Shown: positions 26,361-35,003, counted from the stretch's first letter. The stretch: 64,000 nucleotides of DNA from Beduinella massiliensis (GCF_900199405.1 NZ_LT963430.1:248001-312000); one strand, 5' to 3'. Numbers and translations: made by a program. The notes: a model not told the origin generated them from the letters alone.

Positions 26361-26408
26361 CCGATGAAAATTTGTCAAGGTTTAGAATGCTTTTCGGCGC
26401 GGTTTCCC

Positions 26409-26437
26409 TTGACGCGCAGGCTTGAAAATGGTAAACT
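26409..26437 (+). promoter_or_regulatory. Promoter of the feo operon
   Basis: TTGACG (26409-26414), a 17-bp spacer and TAAACT (26432-26437). It is followed 8 bp later by a palindromic operator, so repression by blocking start is expected. Confidence 0.7.
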
Positions 26438-26444
26438 TATGCAC

Positions 26445-26464
26445 GGGTTAGAATTTGCTAACCC
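26445..26464 (+). promoter_or_regulatory. Operator palindrome GGGTTAG-N6-CTAACCC before feoA
   Basis: A perfect 7+7 inverted repeat (26445-26451 and 26458-26464) holds a TTAG-N6-CTAA core identical in spacing to the boxes upstream of the DUF2325 gene. It covers the likely transcription start of the feo operon. Confidence 0.8.
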
Positions 26465-26481
26465 ATATGCTTAAATCAAAT

Positions 26482-26497
26482 GTTAGCCATGGATAAC
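26482..26497 (+). promoter_or_regulatory. Second palindrome GTTAGCCATGGATAAC before feoA
   Basis: A 16-bp near-palindrome whose only asymmetry is at positions 5 and 12, located 17 bp before the feoA start. A related GTTAACCTTGGATAAT lies before feoB. Confidence 0.5.
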
Positions 26498-26514
26498 AAA
26501 GAGGAGGTGGCGTC

Positions 26515-26724
26515 ATGCCGTTAACGCTGGCGAAGCCCGGGCAGCGGATGCGCATCCGCAGGATTACGGGGAAGGACGAAACACAAAAATTCCTGGGCAA
26601 CCTGGGATTCGTCGCCGGGGAAATGGTGACGGTGGTGTCAGAGATTTCCGGAAACGTCATCATCGGCGTAAAGGATACGCGCGTGGCGATTTCAAAGCAG
26701 CTTGCGCAGCGCATCCTGGTTTGA
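26515..26724 (+). CDS. feoA: FeoA family ferrous iron transport protein, first copy
   Basis: 69 residues; ATG 26515 with GAGGAGGTGG upstream. It is a small SH3-like domain (MPLTLAKPGQRMRIRRITG; FLGNLGFVAGEMVTVVSEISGNVIIGVKDTRVAIS), the standard FeoA fold. FeoA is a small cytoplasmic partner that modulates the FeoB pore or its GTPase. Here two FeoA genes precede FeoB, an arrangement known in Clostridia. Confidence 0.9.
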   Translation: MPLTLAKPGQRMRIRRITGKDETQKFLGNLGFVAGEMVTVVSEISGNVIIGVKDTRVAISKQLAQRILV

Positions 26725-26739
26725 GGGGAGGTGGAAAAG

Positions 26740-26961
26740 TTGCAGACGCTTAGAGAGACCGCATGCGGCGCGACCGTAACGGTAAGGAAGATCGATGGCG
26801 AGGGTGCGGTACGCCGCCGGATCATGGACATGGGACTGACCAAAGGGACGCAGGTGCTCGTCCGCAAGGTGGCTCCGCTGGGAGACCCTATAGAGCTTAC
26901 CGTGCGCGGATACGAGCTGTCCATTCGTAAAGCGGACGCGGAGAGCATTCTGGTCGAATGA
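26740..26961 (+). CDS. feoA: FeoA family protein, second copy
   Basis: 73 residues from TTG 26740, chosen because GGGGAGGTGG is correctly spaced from it; GTG 26731 is in frame but directly abuts the ribosome site. LRETACGATVTVRKIDGEGAVRRRIMDMGLTKGTQVLVRKVAPLGDP is a textbook FeoA domain, closer to the consensus than the first copy. It starts 15 bp after it. The two FeoA proteins probably act together with FeoB at the membrane. Confidence 0.92.
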   Translation: MQTLRETACGATVTVRKIDGEGAVRRRIMDMGLTKGTQVLVRKVAPLGDPIELTVRGYELSIRKADAESILVE

Positions 26962-26985
26962 CCCCGCGTTCTTTTACGACAAAAA

Positions 26986-27001
26986 GTTAACCTTGGATAA
27001 T
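26986..27001 (+). promoter_or_regulatory. Operator-like element before feoB
   Basis: GTTAACCTTGGATAAT resembles the palindrome at 26482-26497 (GTTAGCCATGGATAAC) at 13 of 16 positions and has the same distance (17 bp) to the start codon. Part of the likeness may simply reflect leader duplication. Confidence 0.35.
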
Positions 27002-27018
27002 ATGGAGGAGATGTTCCC

Positions 27019-29520
27019 ATGGAGCTGAAGATCGCGCTGGCAGGCAACCCAAACTGCGGAAAGACCACGCTTTTCAATGCCCTGACCGGTTCCAATCAAT
27101 ACGTCGGCAACTGGCCGGGCGTCACGGTGGAAAAGAAGGAAGGCCGTTATAAGGAGAACAAGGAGATCGTCATCCAGGACCTGCCGGGCATTTACTCGCT
27201 GTCGCCCTATACGCTGGAAGAGGTCGTGGCGCGCAATTACCTGATCGACGAGCGGCCGGACGCGATCCTCAACCTCGTGGACGCGACGAACATCGAGCGC
27301 AATCTCTACCTGACCACGCAGCTGCTGGAACTGGGGCTGCCGGTGGTCGTCGCCCTCAACATGATGGACGTGGTCAAAAAGCAGGGAGACCAGATCGACG
27401 TCTCCACGCTCTGCGGCAGGCTGGGCTGCCCGGTGGTCGAGATTTCGGCCCTCAGGGGACAGGGCATCCGGGAGGCGATGGACAAGACCGCGTCGCTGGC
27501 CGCGTCCGGAAAACCCGCGAACGTCAACCACAGGTTTGCGCCGCGCGTGGAAAGCGCACTCAGCGAGGTCGAGGCGCTCGTTAAGGACGTGACGCCGGAG
27601 GCGCAGCGAAGGTTTTACGCGGTCAAGCTCTTTGAGCGGGACGAAAAGATTTTAGCGCGCATCCACGCGGGCGCGGATGTCAAGGCACATCTGGAAAGGA
27701 TCGTCGCCGCCTGTGAAGCGGAGCTGGACGACGACAGCGAAGCGATCATCACCGGCGAGCGCTACGAATACGTCAGGGGCGTCATCGCGGGCGCGGTGCG
27801 CAAGCGGCACAGAGGCGCGACCGCGAGCGACAAGATCGACCGCGTGGTCACCAACCGCTGGGCGGCGCTGCCGATTTTTGCGGCCGTCATGACGCTGGTG
27901 TACTACATCGCGGTTTCGAGCCTGGGCGGCATTCTGACCGACTGGGCGAACGACGGCGTCTTTGGGGACGGCTGGCACCTGCTGGGTATCGGCTCCGCCG
28001 CGTATGAGGAAGCGTCGGGCGATTACGAGCTCGAAAGAGAAAAGGTGGAAGCCTACATCGAGGCGGCGGAAGCGGCCGGCGTGGACGTGAGCGCCGTGCA
28101 GGCCGCGCTCGAAGCGGAGGAGCCGGACGAGGCGGCTGTCAGCGAATTTACGGCCGCCGCGCAGTCCGCGAACGTAACCGCGGCGCTGTCCCTGAGGGAC
28201 GGGGAAGGCAGCGTCATAGAGACGCTTACCGTGGGCGCGCCCGAATTTACAGCGGCGCTGGCGGCCGGGGAGCCTGACCCGGCGGGTTACGGCGTGTGGA
28301 TCGCGGGCATCCCGGTCCTCGCGGAGCGCGGCCTTGAGGCCATCGGCTGCGCGGACTGGCTGAGCAGCCTGGTTTTGGACGGCATCATCGGCGGTGTCGG
28401 TGCGGTGCTCGGCTTCGTGCCGCAGATGCTCATCCTGTTCCTGATGCTGGCGTTTCTGGAGGACTGCGGATACATGGCGCGCATCGCCTTCATCATGGAC
28501 CGCATCTTCCGCCGCTTTGGCCTGTCGGGCAAGTCCTTCATCCCGATGCTGATCGGTTCCGGCTGCGGCGTGCCGGGCATCATGGCCTCGCGCACCATCG
28601 AGCAGGACCGCGACCGCAAGATGACCATCATGACCACGACATTCATCCCCTGCGGCGCGAAGATGCCGATCGTAGCGCTCATCGCGGGCGCGGTGTTCGG
28701 CGGCGCCTGGTGGGTGGCGCCCAGCGCCTACTTTATCGGCGTGGCGGCGATCGTCGTTTCCGGCATCCTGCTCAAGAAGACCCGGCGCTTTGCCGGCGAG
28801 CCCGCCCCCTTCGTGATGGAGCTCCCGGCCTATCATATGCCGTCCGTCTCCGGCGTGCTGCGCAGCATGTGGGAACGCGGCTGGTCCTTCATCAAGAAGG
28901 CCGGCACGATCATCTTCCTGGCGAGCATTCTGGTCTGGCTCGCCTCGAACCTCGGCTTTACAGAGAATGGCTTCGGCATGGTGGAGGACATGGATGCGAG
29001 CCTGCTTTCGGCCATCGGCGGATTCATCGCCCCGCTGTTTGCGCCGCTGGGCTTCGGCACCTGGCAGTCGTCCGTGGCTACGGTGCTGGGGTTGGTCGCC
29101 AAGGAGGAAGTCGTCGGCGTGTTCGGCACGCTGTACGCCGTCGCAGGCGACGCGCTGGAGCTGGTGGACGCGGGCGCGTTCGGGCAGCTGGGCGCGATCG
29201 CTTCGCACTTCACGCTGCTCAGCGCCTACAGCTTCCTGGTCTTCAACCTTCTGTGCGCGCCGTGCTTTGCGGCCATCGGCGCGATGAAACGCGAATTCAA
29301 CAACGCGGGCTGGACCTGGTTTGCGATCGGCTATCAGACGGGCTTCGCCTACGCTGTTGCGCTGATCGTCTATCAGCTGGGCCTTTTCTTCACCGGCAAC
29401 GGCTTCACCGTTTGGACGGCGGCGGCGCTGATCGTCCTGGCGGGGCTGTGCTACCTGGTGTTCCGCCCTTCCGCGGAAAAGAAGATTCAGCGCGCGGGCG
29501 CGGCGGACGCGCGGGCTTGA
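27019..29520 (+). CDS. feoB: Ferrous iron transporter FeoB
   Basis: 833 residues. An N-terminal G domain shows G1 GNPNCGKTT, G3 DLPGIYSL and G4 NMMD, then a helical GDI region. The membrane part carries the two Gate motifs (GSGCGVPGIMASRTIE and later APCFAAIGAMKRE) and a nucleobase region with KEEVVGVFGTLYA. After the first membrane helix (about residue 305) there is an insertion of roughly 130 residues, rich in Glu and Ala (YELEREKVEAYIEAAEAAGV), before the next helix. It imports Fe(II) under low-iron, oxygen-poor conditions and is expressed with both FeoA proteins. Confidence 0.97.
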   Translation: MELKIALAGNPNCGKTTLFNALTGSNQYVGNWPGVTVEKKEGRYKENKEIVIQDLPGIYSLSPYTLEEVVARNYLIDERPDAILNLVDATNIERNLYLTTQLLELGLPVVVALNMMDVVKKQGDQIDVSTLCGRLGCPVVEISALRGQGIREAMDKTASLAASGKPANVNHRFAPRVESALSEVEALVKDVTPEAQRRFYAVKLFERDEKILARIHAGADVKAHLERIVAACEAELDDDSEAIITGERYEYVRGVIAGAVRKRHRGATASDKIDRVVTNRWAALPIFAAVMTLVYYIAVSSLGGILTDWANDGVFGDGWHLLGIGSAAYEEASGDYELEREKVEAYIEAAEAAGVDVSAVQAALEAEEPDEAAVSEFTAAAQSANVTAALSLRDGEGSVIETLTVGAPEFTAALAAGEPDPAGYGVWIAGIPVLAERGLEAIGCADWLSSLVLDGIIGGVGAVLGFVPQMLILFLMLAFLEDCGYMARIAFIMDRIFRRFGLSGKSFIPMLIGSGCGVPGIMASRTIEQDRDRKMTIMTTTFIPCGAKMPIVALIAGAVFGGAWWVAPSAYFIGVAAIVVSGILLKKTRRFAGEPAPFVMELPAYHMPSVSGVLRSMWERGWSFIKKAGTIIFLASILVWLASNLGFTENGFGMVEDMDASLLSAIGGFIAPLFAPLGFGTWQSSVATVLGLVAKEEVVGVFGTLYAVAGDALELVDAGAFGQLGAIASHFTLLSAYSFLVFNLLCAPCFAAIGAMKREFNNAGWTWFAIGYQTGFAYAVALIVYQLGLFFTGNGFTVWTAAALIVLAGLCYLVFRPSAEKKIQRAGAADARA

Positions 29521-29573
29521 GACCCGTGCGCGGCGGCGCGGCCGCCGAGCGACCTATTGGAAAGGAGATTTTC

Positions 29574-29720
29574 ATGAACATCGGAACGATCGTCGTCCTT
29601 TTGGCGCTGGCCGCCGCGGCGGTACTCGCCGTACGGCACATGCGCAGGAAGAAGTCCGCGTGCGGCTGCGGCGGAAGCTGCGGCTCCTGCGCCTGCGGAT
29701 GCCCCCATGCGGACAAGTAA
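29574..29720 (+). CDS. FeoB-associated Cys-rich membrane protein
   Basis: 48 residues: one N-terminal membrane helix (IGTIVVLLALAAAAVLAV), a basic patch HMRRKKS, then a Cys/Gly tail with six Cys (CGCGGSCGSCACGCPH). It lies 53 bp after feoB with GGAAAGGAG upstream. This is the usual small Cys-rich partner encoded after feoB in Firmicutes, thought to handle the metal at the cytoplasmic exit. Confidence 0.9.
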   Translation: MNIGTIVVLLALAAAAVLAVRHMRRKKSACGCGGSCGSCACGCPHADK

Positions 29721-29773
29721 AGGCGTGGCCGAACAGATGGAGCCGCTAAACGGAAAGTAAAGGAGGGAGGAGC

Positions 29774-30106
29774 ATGAACACGGCGACGGCGCTCATTCTG
29801 ATCGTCTTGACGGTCATTGGGCTTTGGGCGCTCAAGAGCTACCTTCGCAAGCTGGAAAGCGGCTGCTGCGGGGCAAAGGTGAAGAAAAAGGAGGCTGCGG
29901 ACATCGAAATTCGCCATGATCCTCTGACCCTGCGTGTCGAGGGGATGGCCTGCGGCAGCTGCGCGCGCCGGGCCGAAAACGCGCTGAACGCATCCGCCGC
30001 GCGATCGGGAAAGCCGGCTTCCGCACGGGCGATTCGGCCTGAAAGGACCGCGAATCAAGGGGGGAGCGCGGCCGGCGGCTTTAAACGGTCTTGCGATATA
30101 CTGTAA
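29774..30106 (+). CDS. HMA (heavy-metal-associated) domain membrane protein, damaged by an internal deletion and frame change
   Basis: 110 residues. It starts well, with AAGGAGGGAGG, a membrane helix (ATALILIVLTVIGLWAL), then SGCCGAKVKKKE and the start of an HMA domain with the metal motif GMACGSCARRAENALN. After that the frame runs into an unrelated tail (SARSG-type, then RPERTANQGG). In another frame just after the break, RAIGKAGFRTGDSA and a stop at 30040-30042 encode what looks like the normal last helix and strand of HMA. The middle third of the domain (about 27-30 residues) is missing. The protein is probably non-functional or of changed function. Confidence 0.75.
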   Translation: MNTATALILIVLTVIGLWALKSYLRKLESGCCGAKVKKKEAADIEIRHDPLTLRVEGMACGSCARRAENALNASAARSGKPASARAIRPERTANQGGSAAGGFKRSCDIL

Positions 30107-30140
30107 AAAGGGCTCTTTGGAGGTCCCGGATCAACACCCG

Positions 30141-30170
30141 GCGGCGCATCGGCGAGATGCGCCGCTTTTG
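30141..30170 (+). terminator. Terminator of the feo operon
   Basis: GCGGCGCATC (30141-30150) and GATGCGCCGC (30156-30165) form a perfect 10-bp stem with a 5-nt loop and TTTT. The rest of the 335-bp gap to 30,441 holds only the promoter and palindrome listed separately; I see nothing else between 30,171 and 30,354. Confidence 0.85.
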
Positions 30171-30354
30171 CGTAAAACCAGTCGGTGAAGGAAGAAAGCG
30201 AAAATCGCGGATTCCCGGCCGGGAGGCGCAGCGCGGAAAGATCGGTGTCCCTTGATTTGAGGTTTAGAAGCCTTGAAAAGAATGCTTCAAAAAACGCTGC
30301 AAAGTCAATGGATTTTGTGAATATAAGGTGCGGATCAAAAGCTGAAAAATACAC

Positions 30355-30383
30355 TTGACAAGCGCGCACATTTATGATTTAAT
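30355..30383 (+). promoter_or_regulatory. Promoter of the pot operon regulator
   Basis: TTGACA (30355-30360), a 17-bp spacer and TTTAAT (30378-30383), 57 bp before the GTG start of the XRE gene. Confidence 0.8.
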
Positions 30384-30391
30384 TGGTTTCG

Positions 30392-30406
30392 CTGCGATAA
30401 TCGCAG
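30392..30406 (+). promoter_or_regulatory. Palindrome CTGCGA-TAA-TCGCAG at the pot transcription start
   Basis: A perfect 6+6 inverted repeat with a 3-bp centre lies 8 bp after the -10 box. It is a likely operator for the XRE-cupin regulator encoded immediately downstream. Confidence 0.6.
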
Positions 30407-30440
30407 GGATTGGTCACAGCAAACCGAAAGGGGTGGTTTT

Positions 30441-30986
30441 GTGGAATTAAACATCGGGGATAAAATCAAAAGCCTCAGGCTGCGCAACAACCTGACCCAG
30501 AAGGAGCTGGCCGACCGCTGCGAGCTTTCCAAGGGCTTTATCTCTCAGCTGGAGAGCAACCAGACGTCGCCTTCTCTCTCCACGCTCGAGGACATCCTGG
30601 TGACGCTGGGTTCGAGCTTTCGCGAGTTCTTTGCGAGCGAGGCGGCGGAGAAGCCGGTCTACCGCAAGGAGGACGTCTTCATCAAGGAGTCGCCCGATCT
30701 GGGGGCCGTCATTCACTGGCTGATCCCGAACGCCCAAAAAAAGGACATGGAGCCCATCCTGATGACGCTGTCGCCGGGCGGCCACAGCGAGCTGGACCTG
30801 CCCCACATCGGCGAGGAATTCGGCTACGTGCTCGCGGGCAGCGTTCAGCTCAACCTGGGCGAGCGCTCGTACAAGGTGCGCAAGGGGGACAGCTTCTCCT
30901 TTAAGCCCGACGGCCCGCACAACCTGGTGAACACGGGCAAGACCGACGCGACGGTGCTGTGGGTCTGCACGCCGCCGAATTTCTGA
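30441..30986 (+). CDS. XRE-family regulator with C-terminal cupin domain (PuuR-like)
   Basis: 181 residues, GTG start with GAAAGGGGTGG upstream. The N-terminal helix-turn-helix reads IKSLRLRNNLTQKELADRCELSKGFISQLESNQTSPS. The C-terminal half is a cupin barrel (GGHSELDLPHIGEEFGYVLAGS; YKVRKGDSFSFKPDGPHNLVNTG) that can bind a small ligand. It lies 36 bp before potA, the usual arrangement for polyamine-uptake operons, where such proteins sense polyamine level. It probably also controls its own promoter. Confidence 0.93.
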   Translation: MELNIGDKIKSLRLRNNLTQKELADRCELSKGFISQLESNQTSPSLSTLEDILVTLGSSFREFFASEAAEKPVYRKEDVFIKESPDLGAVIHWLIPNAQKKDMEPILMTLSPGGHSELDLPHIGEEFGYVLAGSVQLNLGERSYKVRKGDSFSFKPDGPHNLVNTGKTDATVLWVCTPPNF

Positions 30987-31022
30987 TCCTTCATCCTATT
31001 TCGATTCCGAGGAGGGGCGGCC

Positions 31023-32129
31023 ATGGGGGAGCACATCATCGAACTGCGGGATCTGCACATGGTCTTCGACGACCATTACGAGGCGCTGCGGCACATCAAC
31101 CTGTACATCAACAAGAACGAGTTTCTGACGCTGCTGGGCCCCTCGGGCTGCGGCAAGACGACCACGCTGCGCTGCATCGGCGGCTTTGAACGTCCGACCT
31201 CCGGCGAAATCTTCTTCAAGGGCAAGAACATCGTGGATCTGCCGCCCTATAAGCGCAGCATCAACACGGTCTTTCAGCGCTACGCCCTCTTCCCGCACAT
31301 GAACGTGGCGCAGAACGTGGCCTTCGGGCCGGACCTTCGGCGCGAGGACAGGCGCAAGACCGCCGCGCGCGTCGGGGAGATGCTGGAGCTGGTGGGCCTG
31401 GAGGGGTTCGAGCGGCGCAAGGTGCAGAGCCTGTCGGGCGGGCAGCAGCAGCGCGTGGCCATCGCCCGCGCGCTCATCAACAAGCCGGACGTGCTGCTGC
31501 TGGACGAACCGCTCGGCGCGCTGGATCTCAAGCTCCGCAAGGAGATGCAGGGGGAGCTCAAGCGTATCCAGCAGGAGAGCGGCATCACCTTCGTCTTTGT
31601 GACGCACGACCAGGAGGAAGCGCTCACCATGTCCGACACCGTGGTCGTGATGCGCGGGGGCGAAATTCAGCAAATCGGAACGCCCGAGGACATCTACAAC
31701 GAGCCGAAGAACGCCTTTGTCGCGGACTTCATCGGGGAGAGCAACATCCTGTGCGCGACGATGGCGGACGATCTGCGCGTCACCTTCCTGGGGATGGAAT
31801 TCCCCTGCGTAGACCGGGGGTTTGGACAGAACACGCCCGTGGACGTGGTGCTGCGCCCGGAGGACGTGAAGCTGCGCTCGCCGGATACGCCGCTCGACTG
31901 CCCCGCGCCGCAGGGCGAGGTGCTTTCCACGCTCTTCAAGGGCGTGCACTACGAGATGCGCGTCCGGGTAGGCGAGGAGGAACTGCTCGTGCATTCCACG
32001 CACGCGCGGGAGCCGGGCACGAAGGTGCGCGTCACCGTCGCGCCCGCGGACATTCAGGTCATGCACAAGTCCGACCGCTCGCCGGACGTGCTCAAGAACG
32101 AACGCGCCCGTAAAGGGGCCGCGCTGTGA
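31023..32129 (+). CDS. potA: Spermidine/putrescine ABC transporter ATP-binding protein
   Basis: 368 residues. Walker [12 protein letters not shown]-loop ([12 protein letters not shown]), signature [15 protein letters not shown], Walker [13 protein letters not shown] and the switch His in VTHDQEEAL are all present. A C-terminal TOBE-type regulatory domain follows from about residue 240 ([10 protein letters not shown]). It powers polyamine import. The last 4 bp overlap the potB start. Confidence 0.95.
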   Translation: MGEHIIELRDLHMVFDDHYEALRHINLYINKNEFLTLLGPSGCGKTTTLRCIGGFERPTSGEIFFKGKNIVDLPPYKRSINTVFQRYALFPHMNVAQNVAFGPDLRREDRRKTAARVGEMLELVGLEGFERRKVQSLSGGQQQRVAIARALINKPDVLLLDEPLGALDLKLRKEMQGELKRIQQESGITFVFVTHDQEEALTMSDTVVVMRGGEIQQIGTPEDIYNEPKNAFVADFIGESNILCATMADDLRVTFLGMEFPCVDRGFGQNTPVDVVLRPEDVKLRSPDTPLDCPAPQGEVLSTLFKGVHYEMRVRVGEEELLVHSTHAREPGTKVRVTVAPADIQVMHKSDRSPDVLKNERARKGAAL

Positions 32130-33067
32130 CGGGGGTGAGGGATTTGCGCAAAAACGCGCTGCTGGTTCCCTTTCTCGTGTGGCTGCTGATCTTCATTCTC
32201 GTGCCGCTGGGGCTGATCGTCTACTACGGCGTGACCGTGGAGGAGCCCATCCCCTACGAAGAGGTCGCGCAGCCCGACGGCTCCGTGCTGTATCAGCTTT
32301 CGGACGGCACGCTGCAGGAAGAGGAGCCCTGGGAGACGGTCAGGGTTTTCTCGCTGCAAAACTTTTCGCGCGTCGTGGAGCCGATGTACCTGAAGCTGCT
32401 CGTGCGTTCGCTGCGCGTGGCGCTTTACACCACGATCATCTGCCTGCTGCTTAGCTATCCGCTGGCCCTGATTCTGACCGGCCGCGGCTTTAGGCGGCGG
32501 AATCTCTTCCTGATGCTCATCATCCTGCCCATGTGGATGAACTTCCTGCTGCGCACGTATTCGTGGATGTCGCTGCTGGAGAACTCCGGCCTCGTCAACA
32601 GCCTGCTGGAGGCTCTGGGCTTTGCGCGCGTGCAGTTCCTCTACACCGAGGGCGCGGTCGTGCTGGGCATGGTCTACAACTTCCTGCCCTTCATGGTGCT
32701 GCCGCTGTACACGGTGATGGAAAAGATCGACCACAGCCTGCTGGAGGCCGCGGCCGACCTGGGCGCGAACCCGCTCAAGTCCTTCCTGCGCATCACGCTG
32801 CCGTTTTCCCTGCCGGGCATCCTCGAGGGCGTCACGATGGTCTTCGTACCCGCGGTGACCACCTTCGTCATCTCCCAGCTCATGGGCGGCGGCAAGGTGC
32901 CGCTCATCGGCGACATCATTCAGCAGCAGTTCGGCAAGGCCAACGACTGGCACTTCGGCTCCACGCTGTCCCTTCTGGTCATGGTGGTCGTGCTCTTCTT
33001 CATGTACGCGCTGGGCCGCGCGGACAAGGAGGAGGAAGAGGAGAAAAGGGGGGTGCGCATCCTGTGA
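32126..33067 (+). CDS. potB: Spermidine/putrescine ABC transporter permease
   Basis: 313 residues, GTG start overlapping potA. Six membrane helices, with [14 protein letters not shown] and the coupling loop [25 protein letters not shown] typical of PotB. A hydrophilic insertion between helices 1 and 2 ([16 protein letters not shown], continuing QEEEPWE) makes the first external loop longer than in Escherichia coli PotB. Overlaps potC by 4 bp. Confidence 0.94.
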   Translation: MTGVRDLRKNALLVPFLVWLLIFILVPLGLIVYYGVTVEEPIPYEEVAQPDGSVLYQLSDGTLQEEEPWETVRVFSLQNFSRVVEPMYLKLLVRSLRVALYTTIICLLLSYPLALILTGRGFRRRNLFLMLIILPMWMNFLLRTYSWMSLLENSGLVNSLLEALGFARVQFLYTEGAVVLGMVYNFLPFMVLPLYTVMEKIDHSLLEAAADLGANPLKSFLRITLPFSLPGILEGVTMVFVPAVTTFVISQLMGGGKVPLIGDIIQQQFGKANDWHFGSTLSLLVMVVVLFFMYALGRADKEEEEEKRGVRIL

Positions 33068-33870
33068 AGGCTTTTGCGAAGCGCTTTTACGTGGCGCTCA
33101 TCCTGCTCTTTCTCTATACGCCCATCGTACTGCTGATCGTCTATTCGTTCAACGCGAGCAAGTCCCGCGCTGTGTGGGGCGGCTTTACGCTGGACTGGTA
33201 CCGCGAGCTGTTTCAGGATCGCAAGATCATGGCGGCCCTTCAGACCACGCTTTCTATCGGAATCATCGCCGCGGCGGTTTCCACACTGATCGGCACGCTG
33301 GCGGCCATCGGGCTCTACCAGCTCAGGCGCGGCCCGCGCGCCGCGCTGATGGCGCTGTGCAACCTGCCGATGCTCAATTCCGAGATCGTCACGGGCGTTT
33401 CGCTGATGCTGCTCTACACCGCGATGAACCTGGAGCTGGGGTATCTTACGCTGCTGCTCTCGCACGTGGCGTTCTGCATCCCTTACGTCATCCTCTCGGT
33501 GCTGCCCAAGCTGCGCCAGCTCGACCCGCATTTGGCGGAGGCGGCGCAGGACCTGGGCGCGACGCCGCTGCAGGCGTTTTGCAAGGTCATTTTGCCGGAC
33601 ATCATGCCCGGCGTGTTCAGCGGCTTCCTGATGGCGCTGACGATGTCCATCGACGACTTTGTGATCTCCTTCTTCACGACCGGCATGGGCGTACAGAACC
33701 TTTCCATCACCATCTACACGATGGCCAAGCGCGGCATATCGCCCAAGATCAACGCGCTTTCCACCCTTATATTCCTAACGGTGCTGCTGCTGCTCGTCAT
33801 CGTCAACCTGCCGGACTTCCTCGACCGGGAGAAGCGGGACAAAAAACGGCGCGGCATGCGCACGGCCTGA
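33064..33870 (+). CDS. potC: Spermidine/putrescine ABC transporter permease
   Basis: 268 residues from GTG 33064, which overlaps the potB stop (GTGA). The sequence begins [30 protein letters not shown] and has the PotC loop EAAQDLGATPLQAFCKVILPDIMPG and SIDDFVISFFTTG. It forms the channel with PotB. Confidence 0.95.
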   Translation: MKAFAKRFYVALILLFLYTPIVLLIVYSFNASKSRAVWGGFTLDWYRELFQDRKIMAALQTTLSIGIIAAAVSTLIGTLAAIGLYQLRRGPRAALMALCNLPMLNSEIVTGVSLMLLYTAMNLELGYLTLLLSHVAFCIPYVILSVLPKLRQLDPHLAEAAQDLGATPLQAFCKVILPDIMPGVFSGFLMALTMSIDDFVISFFTTGMGVQNLSITIYTMAKRGISPKINALSTLIFLTVLLLLVIVNLPDFLDREKRDKKRRGMRTA

Positions 33871-33891
33871 CGACGAAATGGAGGTAACAAT

Positions 33892-34935
33892 ATGAAACGG
33901 ACGCAGATCCTTCTTTGCCTGCTGCTTGCCCTGACGCTCGCCCTGCCCGCCATGGCGCAGGCCGCGCCGGAGACGATCACGGTCTACAACTGGGGCGATT
34001 ACATCGACGAGGACGTGCTCTATCAGTTCGAGGACGAGACAGGCATCCGCGTGGTGTACGAAACCTTTGAGACGAACGAGGACATGTACACCAAGCTCAA
34101 AAAGAGCAAGGCGGGCTACGACGTGATCTTCCCTTCGGACTACATGGTCGAGCGCATGGCAAGGGAAAAGATGCTGCGCGAGATCGACTGGAACAACCTC
34201 CCCAACGCCGCCCAGATTCAGGAGCGCTTCCGCGGCCTCTCCTATGACCCGGAGGATCGGTATTCCGTGCCCTACACCTGGGGCACCATGGGCATCCTGT
34301 ACAACAAGACGATGGTGGAAGAGGCCCCGACCTCCTGGAGCGCCCTGTGGGACGAACGGTACGCGGGCAGCATCCTGATGCTGGGTTCCTCGCGCGATAC
34401 GCTGGCGATCACGCTCAAGGCGCTGGGCTACTCGCTCAATTCCACCGACGAGGCCGAGCTGGAGGACGCCAAGCAGCGCCTCATCGAGCAAAGCCCCCTG
34501 GTGCTCGCCTACGTCGTGGACGAGGTGAAGGACAAGATGATCGCGGGCGAGGCGGCGCTGGCGCTCGTATGGGCGGGCGACGCGACCTACTGCATGAGCG
34601 AGAACGAGGACCTTGCCTACGTGATTCCGGAGGAGGGCTCCAACATCTTCTTCGACGCGATGTGCATCCCGGCGACCGCGAAGAACCCGGAGGGCGCGGA
34701 GAAGTTCATCGACTTCCTCTGCCGCCCGGACATTGCGGTGCAGAACTTTGAATACGTTGGTTACGCGATCCCCAACCAGGGCGCGATCGACCTGCTGGGC
34801 GACGACTACCTGAACTCGCCCGTCTCCAATCCGCCGCAGGAGCTGCTCGACAAGTGCGAAATCTTCGAGTACCTGGGCGACGCGACGAAGACCTACGACC
34901 GCATCTGGACGGAAATCATCACTTCGCTGATGTAA
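33892..34935 (+). CDS. potD: Spermidine/putrescine-binding protein
   Basis: 347 residues; ATG behind GGAGG, Sec signal peptide ending near MAQAAPE. The mature start ETITVYNWGDYIDEDVLYQFEDETGIRVVYETFETNEDMYTKL is the PotD/PotF hallmark; YDVIFPSDYMVERM and LVWAGDATYCMSENEDLAYVIPEEGSN follow the polyamine-site pattern. As with other binding proteins in the window there is no obvious lipobox. It is the last gene of the operon. Confidence 0.95.
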   Translation: MKRTQILLCLLLALTLALPAMAQAAPETITVYNWGDYIDEDVLYQFEDETGIRVVYETFETNEDMYTKLKKSKAGYDVIFPSDYMVERMAREKMLREIDWNNLPNAAQIQERFRGLSYDPEDRYSVPYTWGTMGILYNKTMVEEAPTSWSALWDERYAGSILMLGSSRDTLAITLKALGYSLNSTDEAELEDAKQRLIEQSPLVLAYVVDEVKDKMIAGEAALALVWAGDATYCMSENEDLAYVIPEEGSNIFFDAMCIPATAKNPEGAEKFIDFLCRPDIAVQNFEYVGYAIPNQGAIDLLGDDYLNSPVSNPPQELLDKCEIFEYLGDATKTYDRIWTEIITSLM

Positions 34936-34945
34936 GCTGAAAACC

Positions 34946-35003
34946 AAAGGCCGGAAGGCACGAAGCGCTCGATTTGAGCCTTTGCGCCGTCCGGCCTTTT
35001 TAT
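34946..35003 (+). terminator. Terminator of the pot operon
   Basis: AAAGGCCGGA (34946-34955) pairs perfectly with TCCGGCCTTT (34990-34999), with an inner AGGC/GCCT extension, followed by a T-run. Confidence 0.85.

Noticed and set aside
27652-29208. 518-codon minus-strand open frame opposite feoB
   Set aside because: FeoB motifs are intact on the plus strand; the antisense product is Arg/Asp/His-rich without any recognisable domain.
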